Positions 35,500 to 43,480 of a DNA stretch of 64,000 bases are shown here, piece by piece. The position numbers and the translations under genes were made by a program. The notes beneath the pieces were generated by a model. That model had not been told where the DNA came from, did no database searches, and saw only the letters and a program-made list of their open reading frames with translations. Position 1 is the stretch's first letter. Each line of letters opens with the position of its first letter. This DNA is from Paenibacillus swuensis. Lineage in GTDB: Bacteria; Bacillota; Bacilli; Paenibacillales; DY6. Location of the stretch: the NCBI RefSeq assembly GCF_001644605.1, contig NZ_CP011388.1, forward strand, positions 1,016,501 through 1,080,500, read 5' to 3'.

Positions 35500-36309
35500 A
35501 TGTCTACCGCGTACCATATTTCATTAATTGGAATGAATACTCCGCATCATCCGGACTTTGTCATTGACCGCCCCCAGGGTGAGGGATGTTATGTGTTACT
35601 GTGTTTCTCGACCCCTTTCTTCACAAGAACGGAATCCGGGATCGAATACGGTTTGCCCGGCGATTGTATTCTGTATGATCCGATCTTCCCGCAATATCAC
35701 GGAACGGTGTTACCCGCAGATGAAGGGTTTCGTAACGATTGGATGCATTTCGGCGGCCCTATCATTCCGCATTGGATTACTGCCTATGAACTGCCTGTAA
35801 ATCAGCTGATCCGAACGAATCAAAGCCTGTTTCTCCGCAGCCATTTTAAATCCATGGATTCGGAAATGTCTATGAGCCGGCCGTTCTGGGAGCGGAAAGT
35901 ACAACTCATCCTGGAAGATGTGTTCTTCACCTTGGGAAGGTATTCCGCAACGTCATATCAATTGGAACAGTTCAGCGTTTCTGAACGTGAATACCAGCAG
36001 CCTTTTATAGAGGCAAGGACCGAAATTCATCGGGAATTCAGTCGGCCATGGACAGTAGAACAGATGGGGAGTCTTGTGAATTTAAGCGCGGAGCGATTCT
36101 CTGTGTTATATCAGAAGTTTTTTCGGACAAGTCCCAAAGAGGATCTGATCGCAAGAAGGATCGAGGAGGCGAAGATTCGATTGATCAACAGCCATGACAG
36201 CATGGAGGTTATCGCGGCGGAGTGCGGGTTTAACAGCTTGTACTACTTTTCTAAATTGTTCAAAAAGCGCATCGGTAACTCACCGACCCTTTACCGTAAA
36301 GCCAAATAA
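35500..36309 (+). CDS. AraC-family transcriptional regulator
   Basis: A 269-residue regulator with an N-terminal cupin-like sensing domain (about 10-90; YGLPGDCILYDPIFPQYHG) and a C-terminal double helix-turn-helix (about 170-269; TVEQMGSLVNLSAERFSVLYQ and YYFSKLFKKRIGNSPTLYRK). I chose the ATG at 35500 because TGGAGG lies 6 nt before it. It is divergent from the dioxygenase remnant and convergent with the DUF2264 operon. Its target is unclear, but the operon at 36353-42120 has its own regulator at the other end. Confidence 0.88.
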   Translation: MSTAYHISLIGMNTPHHPDFVIDRPQGEGCYVLLCFSTPFFTRTESGIEYGLPGDCILYDPIFPQYHGTVLPADEGFRNDWMHFGGPIIPHWITAYELPVNQLIRTNQSLFLRSHFKSMDSEMSMSRPFWERKVQLILEDVFFTLGRYSATSYQLEQFSVSEREYQQPFIEARTEIHREFSRPWTVEQMGSLVNLSAERFSVLYQKFFRTSPKEDLIARRIEEAKIRLINSHDSMEVIAAECGFNSLYYFSKLFKKRIGNSPTLYRKAK

Positions 36310-36314
36310 ATGAA

Positions 36315-36344
36315 GAACCCCGCAGATCGAACGCTGCGGGGTTC
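36315..36344. terminator. Bidirectional terminator between the AraC gene and the DUF2264 operon
   Basis: GAACCCCGCAG and CTGCGGGGTTC are a perfect 11-bp inverted repeat with an 8-nt loop, between two convergent genes. Confidence 0.85.
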
Positions 36345-36352
36345 ATTGTCAT

Positions 36353-38251
36353 TTAGAATCTTTTTAGCTCCAACACGTTTGCATCCAAACTTCTCACTAT
36401 CATCGTATCGTTAACGACTTCAAGAACCGGACCTTGCTCATAAGCTTCCCGCGCATGTTCCGTCTCGGTACCGGTGCTGACGAAGATGGAGGAAGCGATC
36501 CAATGCGTACCCGGCTCCAGTTGCTTCGTTAACATTGGCAGGATGGTCATGGGGTGAATCAGATTGGTGTTTGGCTCGGGGTGAAGCAGCACGGCTTTCA
36601 TTTCTCCCAGCAATGACTTGATCCCGGTACCGCCCCAAGGAGATAATGCCGCGATCTGTTCATCGGATTGGATAAGCTCTCCCGTATGGTACGGCGCGTG
36701 ATTCCGCTCTCGGGGAATGGCAAATCCGCCTTCCGCGATGTCCAGCTCACGGGCTGTCTCGATGCGGTGAATCCGGACATGCCATGGCAGCCCCGGCACA
36801 AGCCAGGAGCGCACCTCAACATCCTTCCACGGCTTCCACCGTGAGTAGATCAGCCGATCCTCGATGCGATACTGTTCACATCTCCGGCGGGTGCGGTAGA
36901 GATTGTCGCGCTCCGCCAAGGCCAAGTCGTTGTCGTAGGCGCCTTGCTCCAACCCGAAGTTGCCCTTAGGCACACTGAAGCCCAACACATTGGAATAGGC
37001 GAACTTCGCGTATTTGGCCGACGTATGAGCCGGCTCGAAAGCGGCATGCTGCCCCGAAGTAAAGGCGACCGCGTGATCGCCCGCCTCGTTCCGGCATAAG
37101 GTCATCCGCGCTTCTTCCTGAACCGACACCGGCGGCAACTCCGGCAACGTAAGTTCTTCCGCCATCCAGAACGGATGGTCATCGGGAAGCGCCAACGGGA
37201 TGAAGGATTTCAACGCCCAGTAAGGAGATCCCGGCGCATTGTAGCTTTCAGCCATGATCAGGTTCGGGTAGGCGTAACCGATCGTAAGGATGCCTTCCGT
37301 GGTAAAGATGGGTTGCTTAAACCACCAGCGAAGATTCCGCAACAGCAAGCCCTTCATCTCGCCCCAAGGCACAGCTTCCACGTCCGCGAAGGCAAGAGCG
37401 CCCCAGAAGCAGCTTTGCGCGAACCTGTAACTGAGACTCCGTCCGAAAGCTAATGCGGCTCCGTCCGCCCCAAACCAATGGACAAAGTCCTTGGCGAACA
37501 AAGCGGCGCGCTCCTTATACGTTGCGCTGCGAGCGGGATCCTCTTGCTCCATCACCTTCGCGTAGATCAAGCTGTAGAAGTGAAAGGCGAACGGAATATA
37601 ATAATCCATCTGCTCGGTGTCGCCGTCTTTATACCATCCCTCGGACAGGTAAAATTCGTCCAGACGGTTCAAGTCCTGCTCCATCCGGTGCTCATCATAT
37701 TCGGCGCCGACCTTCTTCAACGCCACATTGACCAGTACTCGGAAAAACAGCCAGTTCGTATCCACGGTAACCCGCTTGTTCGTCTGTCCCATCCAAGCGG
37801 TCAAATTCGCTTTTTCCTGCGCGTTCAGCGGTTCCCAGCAATGCTCCGGCGCGAGAATGAGCGTAAGAGACAGCGAGGCGAGCTCCACCATCTTCTGATC
37901 ACAATCATGCAGATCATGCCAATATTCCGCATGGTTCGGATCCGTGCCGCTGCGAATGCCCCGGAGATACACATCCCAGTGCTCCCAAGACCCGCCGCCG
38001 CCCATGAGGGGAGCCAAGCCCCATAACGGTCTTGCGAATCCTTCCATCCGAGCTGTTCGGACGGACGCTCTGGAGGCGGTGGGCCCGATGTCCAACATCG
38101 AACCATCCGGGCTGTAATAAGGAACCAGAGGGTCGCACAGGTCCTTGACGGCCTGGGCGAGATCTTTTTTGCTTATTAAAGGGTTGGCGGCCAGTAGTTG
38201 ATCATTTCGTTGCATGGAGTTTCCCCGATTCTTCGTCATCGTCATCCTCAT
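36353..38251 (-). CDS. DUF2264 family protein, putative glycan-processing enzyme
   Basis: A protein of up to 632 residues, last gene of the operon. The N-terminal half (about 20-370) is the DUF2264 domain, a helical barrel with RMEGFARPLWGLAPLMGGGG, WLFFRVLVNVALKKVG and DYYIPFAFHFYSLIY; the C-terminal half is beta-rich. The fold resembles (alpha/alpha)6 barrels of heparinase-type lyases and hydrolases. DUF2264 genes often adjoin genes for breakdown of uronic-acid glycans, as here with GH88. The start is uncertain: ATGs lie at 38251, 38245, 38239 and 38215, and none has a strong ribosome site. No signal peptide, so intracellular. Confidence 0.82.
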   Translation of the reverse strand: MRMTMTKNRGNSMQRNDQLLAANPLISKKDLAQAVKDLCDPLVPYYSPDGSMLDIGPTASRASVRTARMEGFARPLWGLAPLMGGGGSWEHWDVYLRGIRSGTDPNHAEYWHDLHDCDQKMVELASLSLTLILAPEHCWEPLNAQEKANLTAWMGQTNKRVTVDTNWLFFRVLVNVALKKVGAEYDEHRMEQDLNRLDEFYLSEGWYKDGDTEQMDYYIPFAFHFYSLIYAKVMEQEDPARSATYKERAALFAKDFVHWFGADGAALAFGRSLSYRFAQSCFWGALAFADVEAVPWGEMKGLLLRNLRWWFKQPIFTTEGILTIGYAYPNLIMAESYNAPGSPYWALKSFIPLALPDDHPFWMAEELTLPELPPVSVQEEARMTLCRNEAGDHAVAFTSGQHAAFEPAHTSAKYAKFAYSNVLGFSVPKGNFGLEQGAYDNDLALAERDNLYRTRRRCEQYRIEDRLIYSRWKPWKDVEVRSWLVPGLPWHVRIHRIETARELDIAEGGFAIPRERNHAPYHTGELIQSDEQIAALSPWGGTGIKSLLGEMKAVLLHPEPNTNLIHPMTILPMLTKQLEPGTHWIASSIFVSTGTETEHAREAYEQGPVLEVVNDTMIVRSLDANVLELKRF

Positions 38252-38252
38252 T

Positions 38253-39449
38253 CTACCAGTACAACGCCCAGTCCTTCTTCAGTCGGACCAGCGCTTCAAA
38301 GTAATAATAATCGCCCCAGATGTTGCACTCGTCAATGCCCTTGTCATGCGGCTTAGCGTACACGGCGTGCAATAATACACCGTTCGATTCCGGCACATCT
38401 ACGCTGGTGTAATGGTCGGCCAGGGATTTCACCATCGACATCGCCGCATTCTCGTACAATCGCTTGTCCGGATCCGTTAACGGCAGATGCTTGGCAAGCT
38501 CCAGCAAGCCGCATGCCGCGATCGCCGCGGATGAACTGTCGCGCTCTTCCGGTCCGGACGTGAATACCAGATCCCAGTAAGCCACATCATCCTCAGGCAG
38601 GCGGTTGATAAAGTAGTTGGCTACTTTTTTGGCCAGATCGATCAAGCCGTTGTCTCCTGTGTAAATATAGCTAAGCGGGAAGCCGTAGATGCCCCAAGCC
38701 TGCCCCCGCGCCCAGCAGGACTGGTCGGAGTAACCTTGAACGGTTCGGCCGTATTTCGGTTCGCCGGTATAGATATCCATGAAGAACGTGTGATAGCTGG
38801 ATGCATCTTCACGAATGATGTACTTCTCCGCCATCTTCACATGAGTGTAAGCCGCGTCCGCGTATTTCTGATCCCCTGTAACTTCGCTGGCCCAATAGAG
38901 CAGCGGCAGATTCATGCAGCAGTCGATAATCATCCGTCCGCCGTTCTCGGGATCATCCGCACCGCCCCACGCCTGAATAATGCCCGCTTTCTCGAAATAG
39001 CGCTCCATCAATAAATCCGCAGCCTTGATACCGGTTTCCTTAGCCTCTTCACTGTTCGTTAGCTTGTACCCGGCAACACTCGATAACGTATACAGGAAGC
39101 CCAGATCGTGCGTACCGGTGTGAATTCGTCCATCGACCCGTTCCTTGTAGCTCTCCAGCTGGATCTCCGCGACTTTGCGGTATTTCTCATCGCCTGTCAC
39201 TTCATACGCCAACCACAGCATTCCCGTCCAAAAGGAGGATGTCCATTCGACATTGTCAATCGCCGGATAGACGTTGTTGACACTCGCGGGGGCTGGATAT
39301 TGGTGAGTAAAGGTTTCCAGATTCTCATCGATTTTCTTTAAAATATAAGAGATAGCATCATCACAAAATGCTGCGGTAACAGCAGGGGTTTGCTCGTACT
39401 TGGCCGCATGGCGAATGCCTTCATTACGTACTTGATATACTTGGTTCAT
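38253..39449 (-). CDS. GH88 unsaturated glucuronyl hydrolase
   Basis: A 398-residue cytoplasmic (alpha/alpha)6-barrel enzyme that removes the 4,5-unsaturated uronic acid left by polysaccharide lyases. The two active-site Asp residues are D115 in HDLGFLY and D176 in IIDCCMNLPLLYWA; their spacing of 61 equals that of D88 and D149 in the characterised Bacillus enzyme. WTSSFWTGMLW and WARGQAWGIYG are further family marks. GGAGGAATC precedes the ATG, which overlaps the stop of the upstream gene by 4 nt. No lyase is in the window, so the oligosaccharide must come from elsewhere. Confidence 0.92.
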   Translation of the reverse strand: MNQVYQVRNEGIRHAAKYEQTPAVTAAFCDDAISYILKKIDENLETFTHQYPAPASVNNVYPAIDNVEWTSSFWTGMLWLAYEVTGDEKYRKVAEIQLESYKERVDGRIHTGTHDLGFLYTLSSVAGYKLTNSEEAKETGIKAADLLMERYFEKAGIIQAWGGADDPENGGRMIIDCCMNLPLLYWASEVTGDQKYADAAYTHVKMAEKYIIREDASSYHTFFMDIYTGEPKYGRTVQGYSDQSCWARGQAWGIYGFPLSYIYTGDNGLIDLAKKVANYFINRLPEDDVAYWDLVFTSGPEERDSSSAAIAACGLLELAKHLPLTDPDKRLYENAAMSMVKSLADHYTSVDVPESNGVLLHAVYAKPHDKGIDECNIWGDYYYFEALVRLKKDWALYW

Positions 39450-40669
39450 AGGGATGATTCCTCCATTACTGTAATCTTTGAGAGTTCCTGCCGCAGGGCT
39501 TCCGTCATGTTTCGCTGCAACTTCTCGACCCGTTCTTTCGCTAGTACAGCTTTCTTCTTGGCTTCTTCAAGGTTCGTAGCAAGGCCAAGGACCGCCGGAA
39601 CAACTTGGGCCCGCTCCTCGGGCAGATCCAGATCGAAGAGCCACTCGTCCAGGCCGATATCCCGCCACATGATGCCCTTCGTGGATTGCTCTTGCCACCG
39701 GCATACGATGGCGGGGATCCCGTTGCCGATACACATGATCGGCGAATGCATTTCGCTGCCGAACAGTCCGGCGGAACGAACATAGACGCTTAATGCCTCA
39801 TCGGGTTGCCAGAAATGCTCGCGCCACACCACACGCGGCTTCACATCCTCAGGCAGCTTGTCGTACAGCATCTCCTTAGTAAGTTCCATCTGAGTCATGT
39901 CTTCAGGGCAGATCAGCACCTTCAGCGTTGTATTCCTGACAACTTCGATGATCGATTGACGCAACTCCGCATGATCCTGTTCCTTCATCGCTTCATTCCG
40001 GGCGTGTTTCTCTTCGTGGAAAGGGACGTCTTTCACCTCCCAGAACGGGGTGTACCGGTATCTGGAGATGCAGCAGAGAAACCGGCCGTGTTCAAGACCG
40101 TTCTCAGCCAAGAAAGCCTCGGCGCGGGCATCGTCCCGCAAATCAACGGCGAAAGCGCCATCCGGACCGAATGCCATCAGCGGACTGGTGATGCCGTCGC
40201 TCTTCGCTTTCTCGAGGGAGACGGAATCTCTGAAGTAGATGAACGCGGCCTGCGATAAGATGCGCTGCACATCCGGCCAATTCGATTCATTGTAACCGCC
40301 GTAGGTAATGCCGAACACGCCAGTGGGCTTGCCGTAGTGCCGGGTGTAAGCGTCCATATCCTCGTGCCCGACGAGTAATGGACCCGAGCCGTGAAGCAGG
40401 AAGCCGCTCCGATCCAGCGCTTCTTGAAGCTGCTGGTTATCGGCCCGGCCGTCGTTTCCGATGCGTCCTTTGACGGTCTGAAGATCAGGGAAGCGCTTGC
40501 GAATAGCCGCTTCCGCTTCCTCTGTAAAGCAATCGGACGCCCAGAGAATAACTTCCGTCCCGGGCAGATCGCGCTCCAACAAAGTGAGCACGCCGGGTGT
40601 ATGCGCAATATCCCCGATATTTATAACCTGCCAGGATGAACGAAGAAGGATGGTAGTTTTTCTGCTCAT
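39446..40669 (-). CDS. Polysaccharide pyruvyl transferase family protein
   Basis: A 407-residue protein of the PS_pyruv_trans family, with a GT-B-like double Rossmann fold. Marks are the N-terminal NIGD segment (INIGDIAHTPG), FLLHGSGPLL and the late motif GSEMHSPIMCIGNGIPAIV, equivalent to the RxHxxxxxxxxGxP motif but with Glu-Met for Arg-Leu. Known members add pyruvate ketals to wall glycans or exopolysaccharides. Its place in a catabolic operon, overlapping both neighbours by 4 nt (ATGA), is odd, so it may have another activity or act on the operon's own glycan. No membrane segment. Confidence 0.8.
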   Translation of the reverse strand: MSRKTTILLRSSWQVINIGDIAHTPGVLTLLERDLPGTEVILWASDCFTEEAEAAIRKRFPDLQTVKGRIGNDGRADNQQLQEALDRSGFLLHGSGPLLVGHEDMDAYTRHYGKPTGVFGITYGGYNESNWPDVQRILSQAAFIYFRDSVSLEKAKSDGITSPLMAFGPDGAFAVDLRDDARAEAFLAENGLEHGRFLCCISRYRYTPFWEVKDVPFHEEKHARNEAMKEQDHAELRQSIIEVVRNTTLKVLICPEDMTQMELTKEMLYDKLPEDVKPRVVWREHFWQPDEALSVYVRSAGLFGSEMHSPIMCIGNGIPAIVCRWQEQSTKGIMWRDIGLDEWLFDLDLPEERAQVVPAVLGLATNLEEAKKKAVLAKERVEKLQRNMTEALRQELSKITVMEESSL

Positions 40670-41037
40670 GATTTCACCCCTGTCGAGGGCACCACATACA
40701 CCTGATCGTTCTCTACAACGACGGGATATCCCCGTAACTTGGTCGATGGATCAGCCAGATGCTCTCCGGATTTCAGGTCGAATTCCCAGCCGTGCCAAGG
40801 ACAACGAACCACTTCGGAGTCTTTCCCGTATTGATACTGGTACACATCCGAGAGCAGGTAAGTCCCGCAAACCGGACCTTCACAAACCGGAGCTGCCGCA
40901 TGCGGACACAGATTACGGTAGGCGTAAAATTCCCCGTCCACATAGAAAATGCCCAGCTCCATGCCTTTTACATTCGCGATCACTCGCTTCTTTTCCTTAA
41001 TGTCAGACGCGTTTCCTATAAGATGACGTGTTGTCAT
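40666..41037 (-). CDS. Small Rieske [2Fe-2S] protein
   Basis: A 123-residue stand-alone Rieske domain. The cluster ligands are C44 and H46 (LCPHAAAPVC) and C79 and H82 (RCPWHGWEFD). The 32-residue spacing between the halves is longer than the usual 15-20 and includes an extra Cys pair (C52, C57). Such proteins pass electrons to oxygenases or reductases, but no oxygenase subunit is encoded here. GGAGGAATC precedes the ATG. It follows the amidohydrolase gene after 21 bp and overlaps the next gene by 4 nt. Confidence 0.9.
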   Translation of the reverse strand: MTTRHLIGNASDIKEKKRVIANVKGMELGIFYVDGEFYAYRNLCPHAAAPVCEGPVCGTYLLSDVYQYQYGKDSEVVRCPWHGWEFDLKSGEHLADPSTKLRGYPVVVENDQVYVVPSTGVKS

Positions 41038-41058
41038 GTTCCGATTCCTCCTATCCCT

Positions 41059-42120
41059 TTAGCTCAGGCCGTATAGTTTAATGGCGTTGCCCGCCTTGAT
41101 TTTGTCTCGCATTTCTTTCGGAAAACCCTTTAACACCATTAACGGATTATCGAAATCCCAGTGCGGATAATCCGTGGAGAACATCACCATGTCCTCAGCG
41201 CCGGTCATTTCGAAGATCTGCACCAGGTGCTCCGGCTTCGCCGGTTCTTCAATCGGCTGGGTGGTCAGTCGAATATGCTGTTTGATATACTCCGATGGCA
41301 TCTTTTTCAGCCAAGGCGTCGTATCCCGCAACGCTTTGAAGTTCTTATCCATGCGCCACATCAGATGAGGTAACCAGGCGATGCCGCCTTCAATGGCAAC
41401 GAATTTCAGACCAGGGAATTTCTCGAACACACCTTCGCAGACCAAGCTGTTGACATGCGTCATATAATTGATCGGCAGGATGTTGTGCCATTCCATATAG
41501 CGTGTAGGGATGCCTGACGGCGTCGGCGCACCCGCGGTTCCGCGGCCTTCCGTGCCGGGATGAATGGCAATCGGCAACCCGTGACGTTCGGCGGCTTCAT
41601 AAATCGGATGATAGAATCGTTGGCCGTAAGGCATACGGGCGCCGGAAGCCATAATGACCTGAATCATGTCCTTGTTGGAAGCCATTCTGTCAATTTCCTT
41701 GGCGGCCGCTTGGGGATCGGAATTGTTGATCAAGATCGACCCCTTGTAGCGAGGGCTGACCTTAAGCCAAGTATTCGAAAGCCAGTCATTGTAAGCTGAG
41801 GCTATCGCATTCGCATAATCCGGGTCGACATGCAGGGAAATGCCCAGAATACCCGAACCGGTCAGAATCGCGTAATCAATGTCGTATTTGTCCAAATGGT
41901 GCTTTAACATGTACTCCGGATCGGATCCGGCTTCGCCGCCGGAAGGAGGGGTTGCGTCTTTACGCATCACACCGATCGGGGAGTGAAACGGGTTACCGAC
42001 CCCGGACCCCGTCCACAGCCATTGTTGATGCCACTCTCTTGCCAGATAAGGAAGTAGATTCTCGTTCGCGCCTATAGCGTTATGGACATCTGTATCAATC
42101 AATTTAGGCAATTCTTTCAT
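41059..42120 (-). CDS. Amidohydrolase_2 family metal enzyme (ACMSD/resorcylate decarboxylase-like)
   Basis: A 353-residue TIM-barrel metal enzyme, first gene of the operon. The metal site has DTDVH at residues 9-13, H in IAIHPGTEG and D in FSTDYPHWD. Amidohydrolase_2 members hydrolyse lactones or decarboxylate aromatic and muconate acids. Its neighbour is a Rieske protein rather than a hydrolase cascade, which suggests action on an aromatic or lactone intermediate. This is inference from the family. The promoter probably lies in the 200-bp gap shared with the divergent AraC gene; TTCAAC-N17-TAGTAT on the minus strand near 42160-42190 is a weak candidate. Confidence 0.85.
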   Translation of the reverse strand: MKELPKLIDTDVHNAIGANENLLPYLAREWHQQWLWTGSGVGNPFHSPIGVMRKDATPPSGGEAGSDPEYMLKHHLDKYDIDYAILTGSGILGISLHVDPDYANAIASAYNDWLSNTWLKVSPRYKGSILINNSDPQAAAKEIDRMASNKDMIQVIMASGARMPYGQRFYHPIYEAAERHGLPIAIHPGTEGRGTAGAPTPSGIPTRYMEWHNILPINYMTHVNSLVCEGVFEKFPGLKFVAIEGGIAWLPHLMWRMDKNFKALRDTTPWLKKMPSEYIKQHIRLTTQPIEEPAKPEHLVQIFEMTGAEDMVMFSTDYPHWDFDNPLMVLKGFPKEMRDKIKAGNAIKLYGLS

Positions 42121-42320
42121 GCTGGTTCGCCTCCGGTTATGGTTTGTATATCCTCATACTAACCAGAATTGAGGCAACGTTGAATAGAGAATAATGTGAA
42201 ATAACTGGAGTATTGTTTGATTGAAAAAGTCACTTTTCTGCCGATACTTCGTCTATAATGGAATTTGGAATGATATAGCTGTATTTTTGTACTTAAAAAA
42301 TAAAGAGGTGTGGGTTAACG

Positions 42321-43160
42321 ATGTGGAATACGGAGCTGCTGTCCCAGTTAAATCCCAAGATTATAGAGGTTGTATACCGGGACAAGCCCTTCTGGGAATC
42401 CAATGATTATGTGCTGGCCAGGGGCCAGACAGGGATCCATACGTTGGTGTGGGTTGAATCCGGCGAGGGTTCGCTTCGATTGAATCAGCAAGCTTATGAG
42501 CTTGTGCCCGGCACTGTTTTCATCATGATTCCCGGACAAGAAATGGTCATTCGGACCGAGCCGACAAATACGCTTCACTTCATTTCTTTTCATTACTATC
42601 CGGCATTTGTAACGTGGGAAGGGAAGACGCCGCGGATTTCCGAAAGGATGCCGGACCATTTCCAGTTCAGTCCCATTGTCCAGTTGGAAGTATCGTCCCG
42701 TGTAAACCGTTTGTTTCGGGAAGCCTATGAGACCTGGCATGAGAAGAGTTTGGGGTATGAATGGCGGGCGAAGCTCCTGTTTCTCCGGGTATGGAATGAG
42801 CTGTCCAAGTTAAACTCCGTGTCGGCCGAAGCCTATGGGGAAGATCTTCAACAGTCGATTGAGCATTGCATGGACTACATGAGAGAGTATTATCAGGAGA
42901 AAATCACACGCGGCGATCTGGCGAAAGAAGCGGGATTATCGGAAAGCTATCTCTCCACCGTGTTCAAAAAACATACAGGGATCTCCCCCGTACAGTACCT
43001 GAATAAGCTTCGTTTGGATGCGGCCAAAAGATTGCTGCGCACAACAGAGCTGCCCATCGTAGAGGTTGCCAGGCTGTCGGGGTATGCGGACTCGTTCTAT
43101 TTTGCGCGTATGTTTGCCCGAGAGATTGGGATGTCGCCCAGTGAGTATCGTAAAGCTTAA
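42321..43160 (+). CDS. AraC-family regulator, likely controller of the Rieske/GH88 operon
   Basis: A 279-residue regulator: N-terminal cupin-like sensor (about 15-150; WVESGEGSLRLNQQAYELVPGTVFIMIPGQ) and C-terminal double helix-turn-helix (about 180-279; GDLAKEAGLSESYLSTVFKKHTGISP and FYFARMFAREIGMSPSEYRK). AGAGGTG lies before the ATG. It is divergent from the five-gene operon, the usual position of a local activator. Confidence 0.9.
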   Translation: MWNTELLSQLNPKIIEVVYRDKPFWESNDYVLARGQTGIHTLVWVESGEGSLRLNQQAYELVPGTVFIMIPGQEMVIRTEPTNTLHFISFHYYPAFVTWEGKTPRISERMPDHFQFSPIVQLEVSSRVNRLFREAYETWHEKSLGYEWRAKLLFLRVWNELSKLNSVSAEAYGEDLQQSIEHCMDYMREYYQEKITRGDLAKEAGLSESYLSTVFKKHTGISPVQYLNKLRLDAAKRLLRTTELPIVEVARLSGYADSFYFARMFAREIGMSPSEYRKA

Positions 43161-43244
43161 CTGAAAGGCTTATGCATAGGGTATATTTTAATATGATATA
43201 AAGTTATAAAATATGGGGTGTGACGGATACTTATTGGAACTGGA

Positions 43245-43341
43245 ATGCTGGGTTATCCCGAAAGCTCAGTGGTTTATTTACAAGTGTTTTTTGAGCATAA
43301 CGAAAATTATGTTTACTTGATTCTTCGGGATAACCCAGCAT
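43245..43341. repeat. Pair of perfect 18-bp inverted repeats, 61 bp apart
   Basis: ATGCTGGGTTATCCCGAA (43245-43262) is repeated exactly in reverse at 43324-43341. The 61 bp between are AT-rich and pair poorly. There is no T run, and no target duplication is evident at the ends. It lies in the 320-bp gap between the AraC gene and the MFS gene. It could be a MITE-like element of about 97 bp, a large cruciform, or two facing operator sites for the MFS gene. Apart from it the gap holds only the MFS ribosome site. Confidence 0.8.
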
Positions 43342-43480
43342 CCGCTGAAATGCATGTAATACGTGGCAGTTGCCCAAGCAACATATCCAACAGAGACAAG
43401 AATTTTTTTAAGAAAAGGTAAATATGGGTAAAGTATAGGCATTAGCATTCCAAAATGTACCTATCTTAAGGAGAATGACC

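Noticed and set aside
43245-43341. Insertion sequence
   Set aside because: There is no transposase and the element would be under 100 bp; at most it is a MITE-like block.
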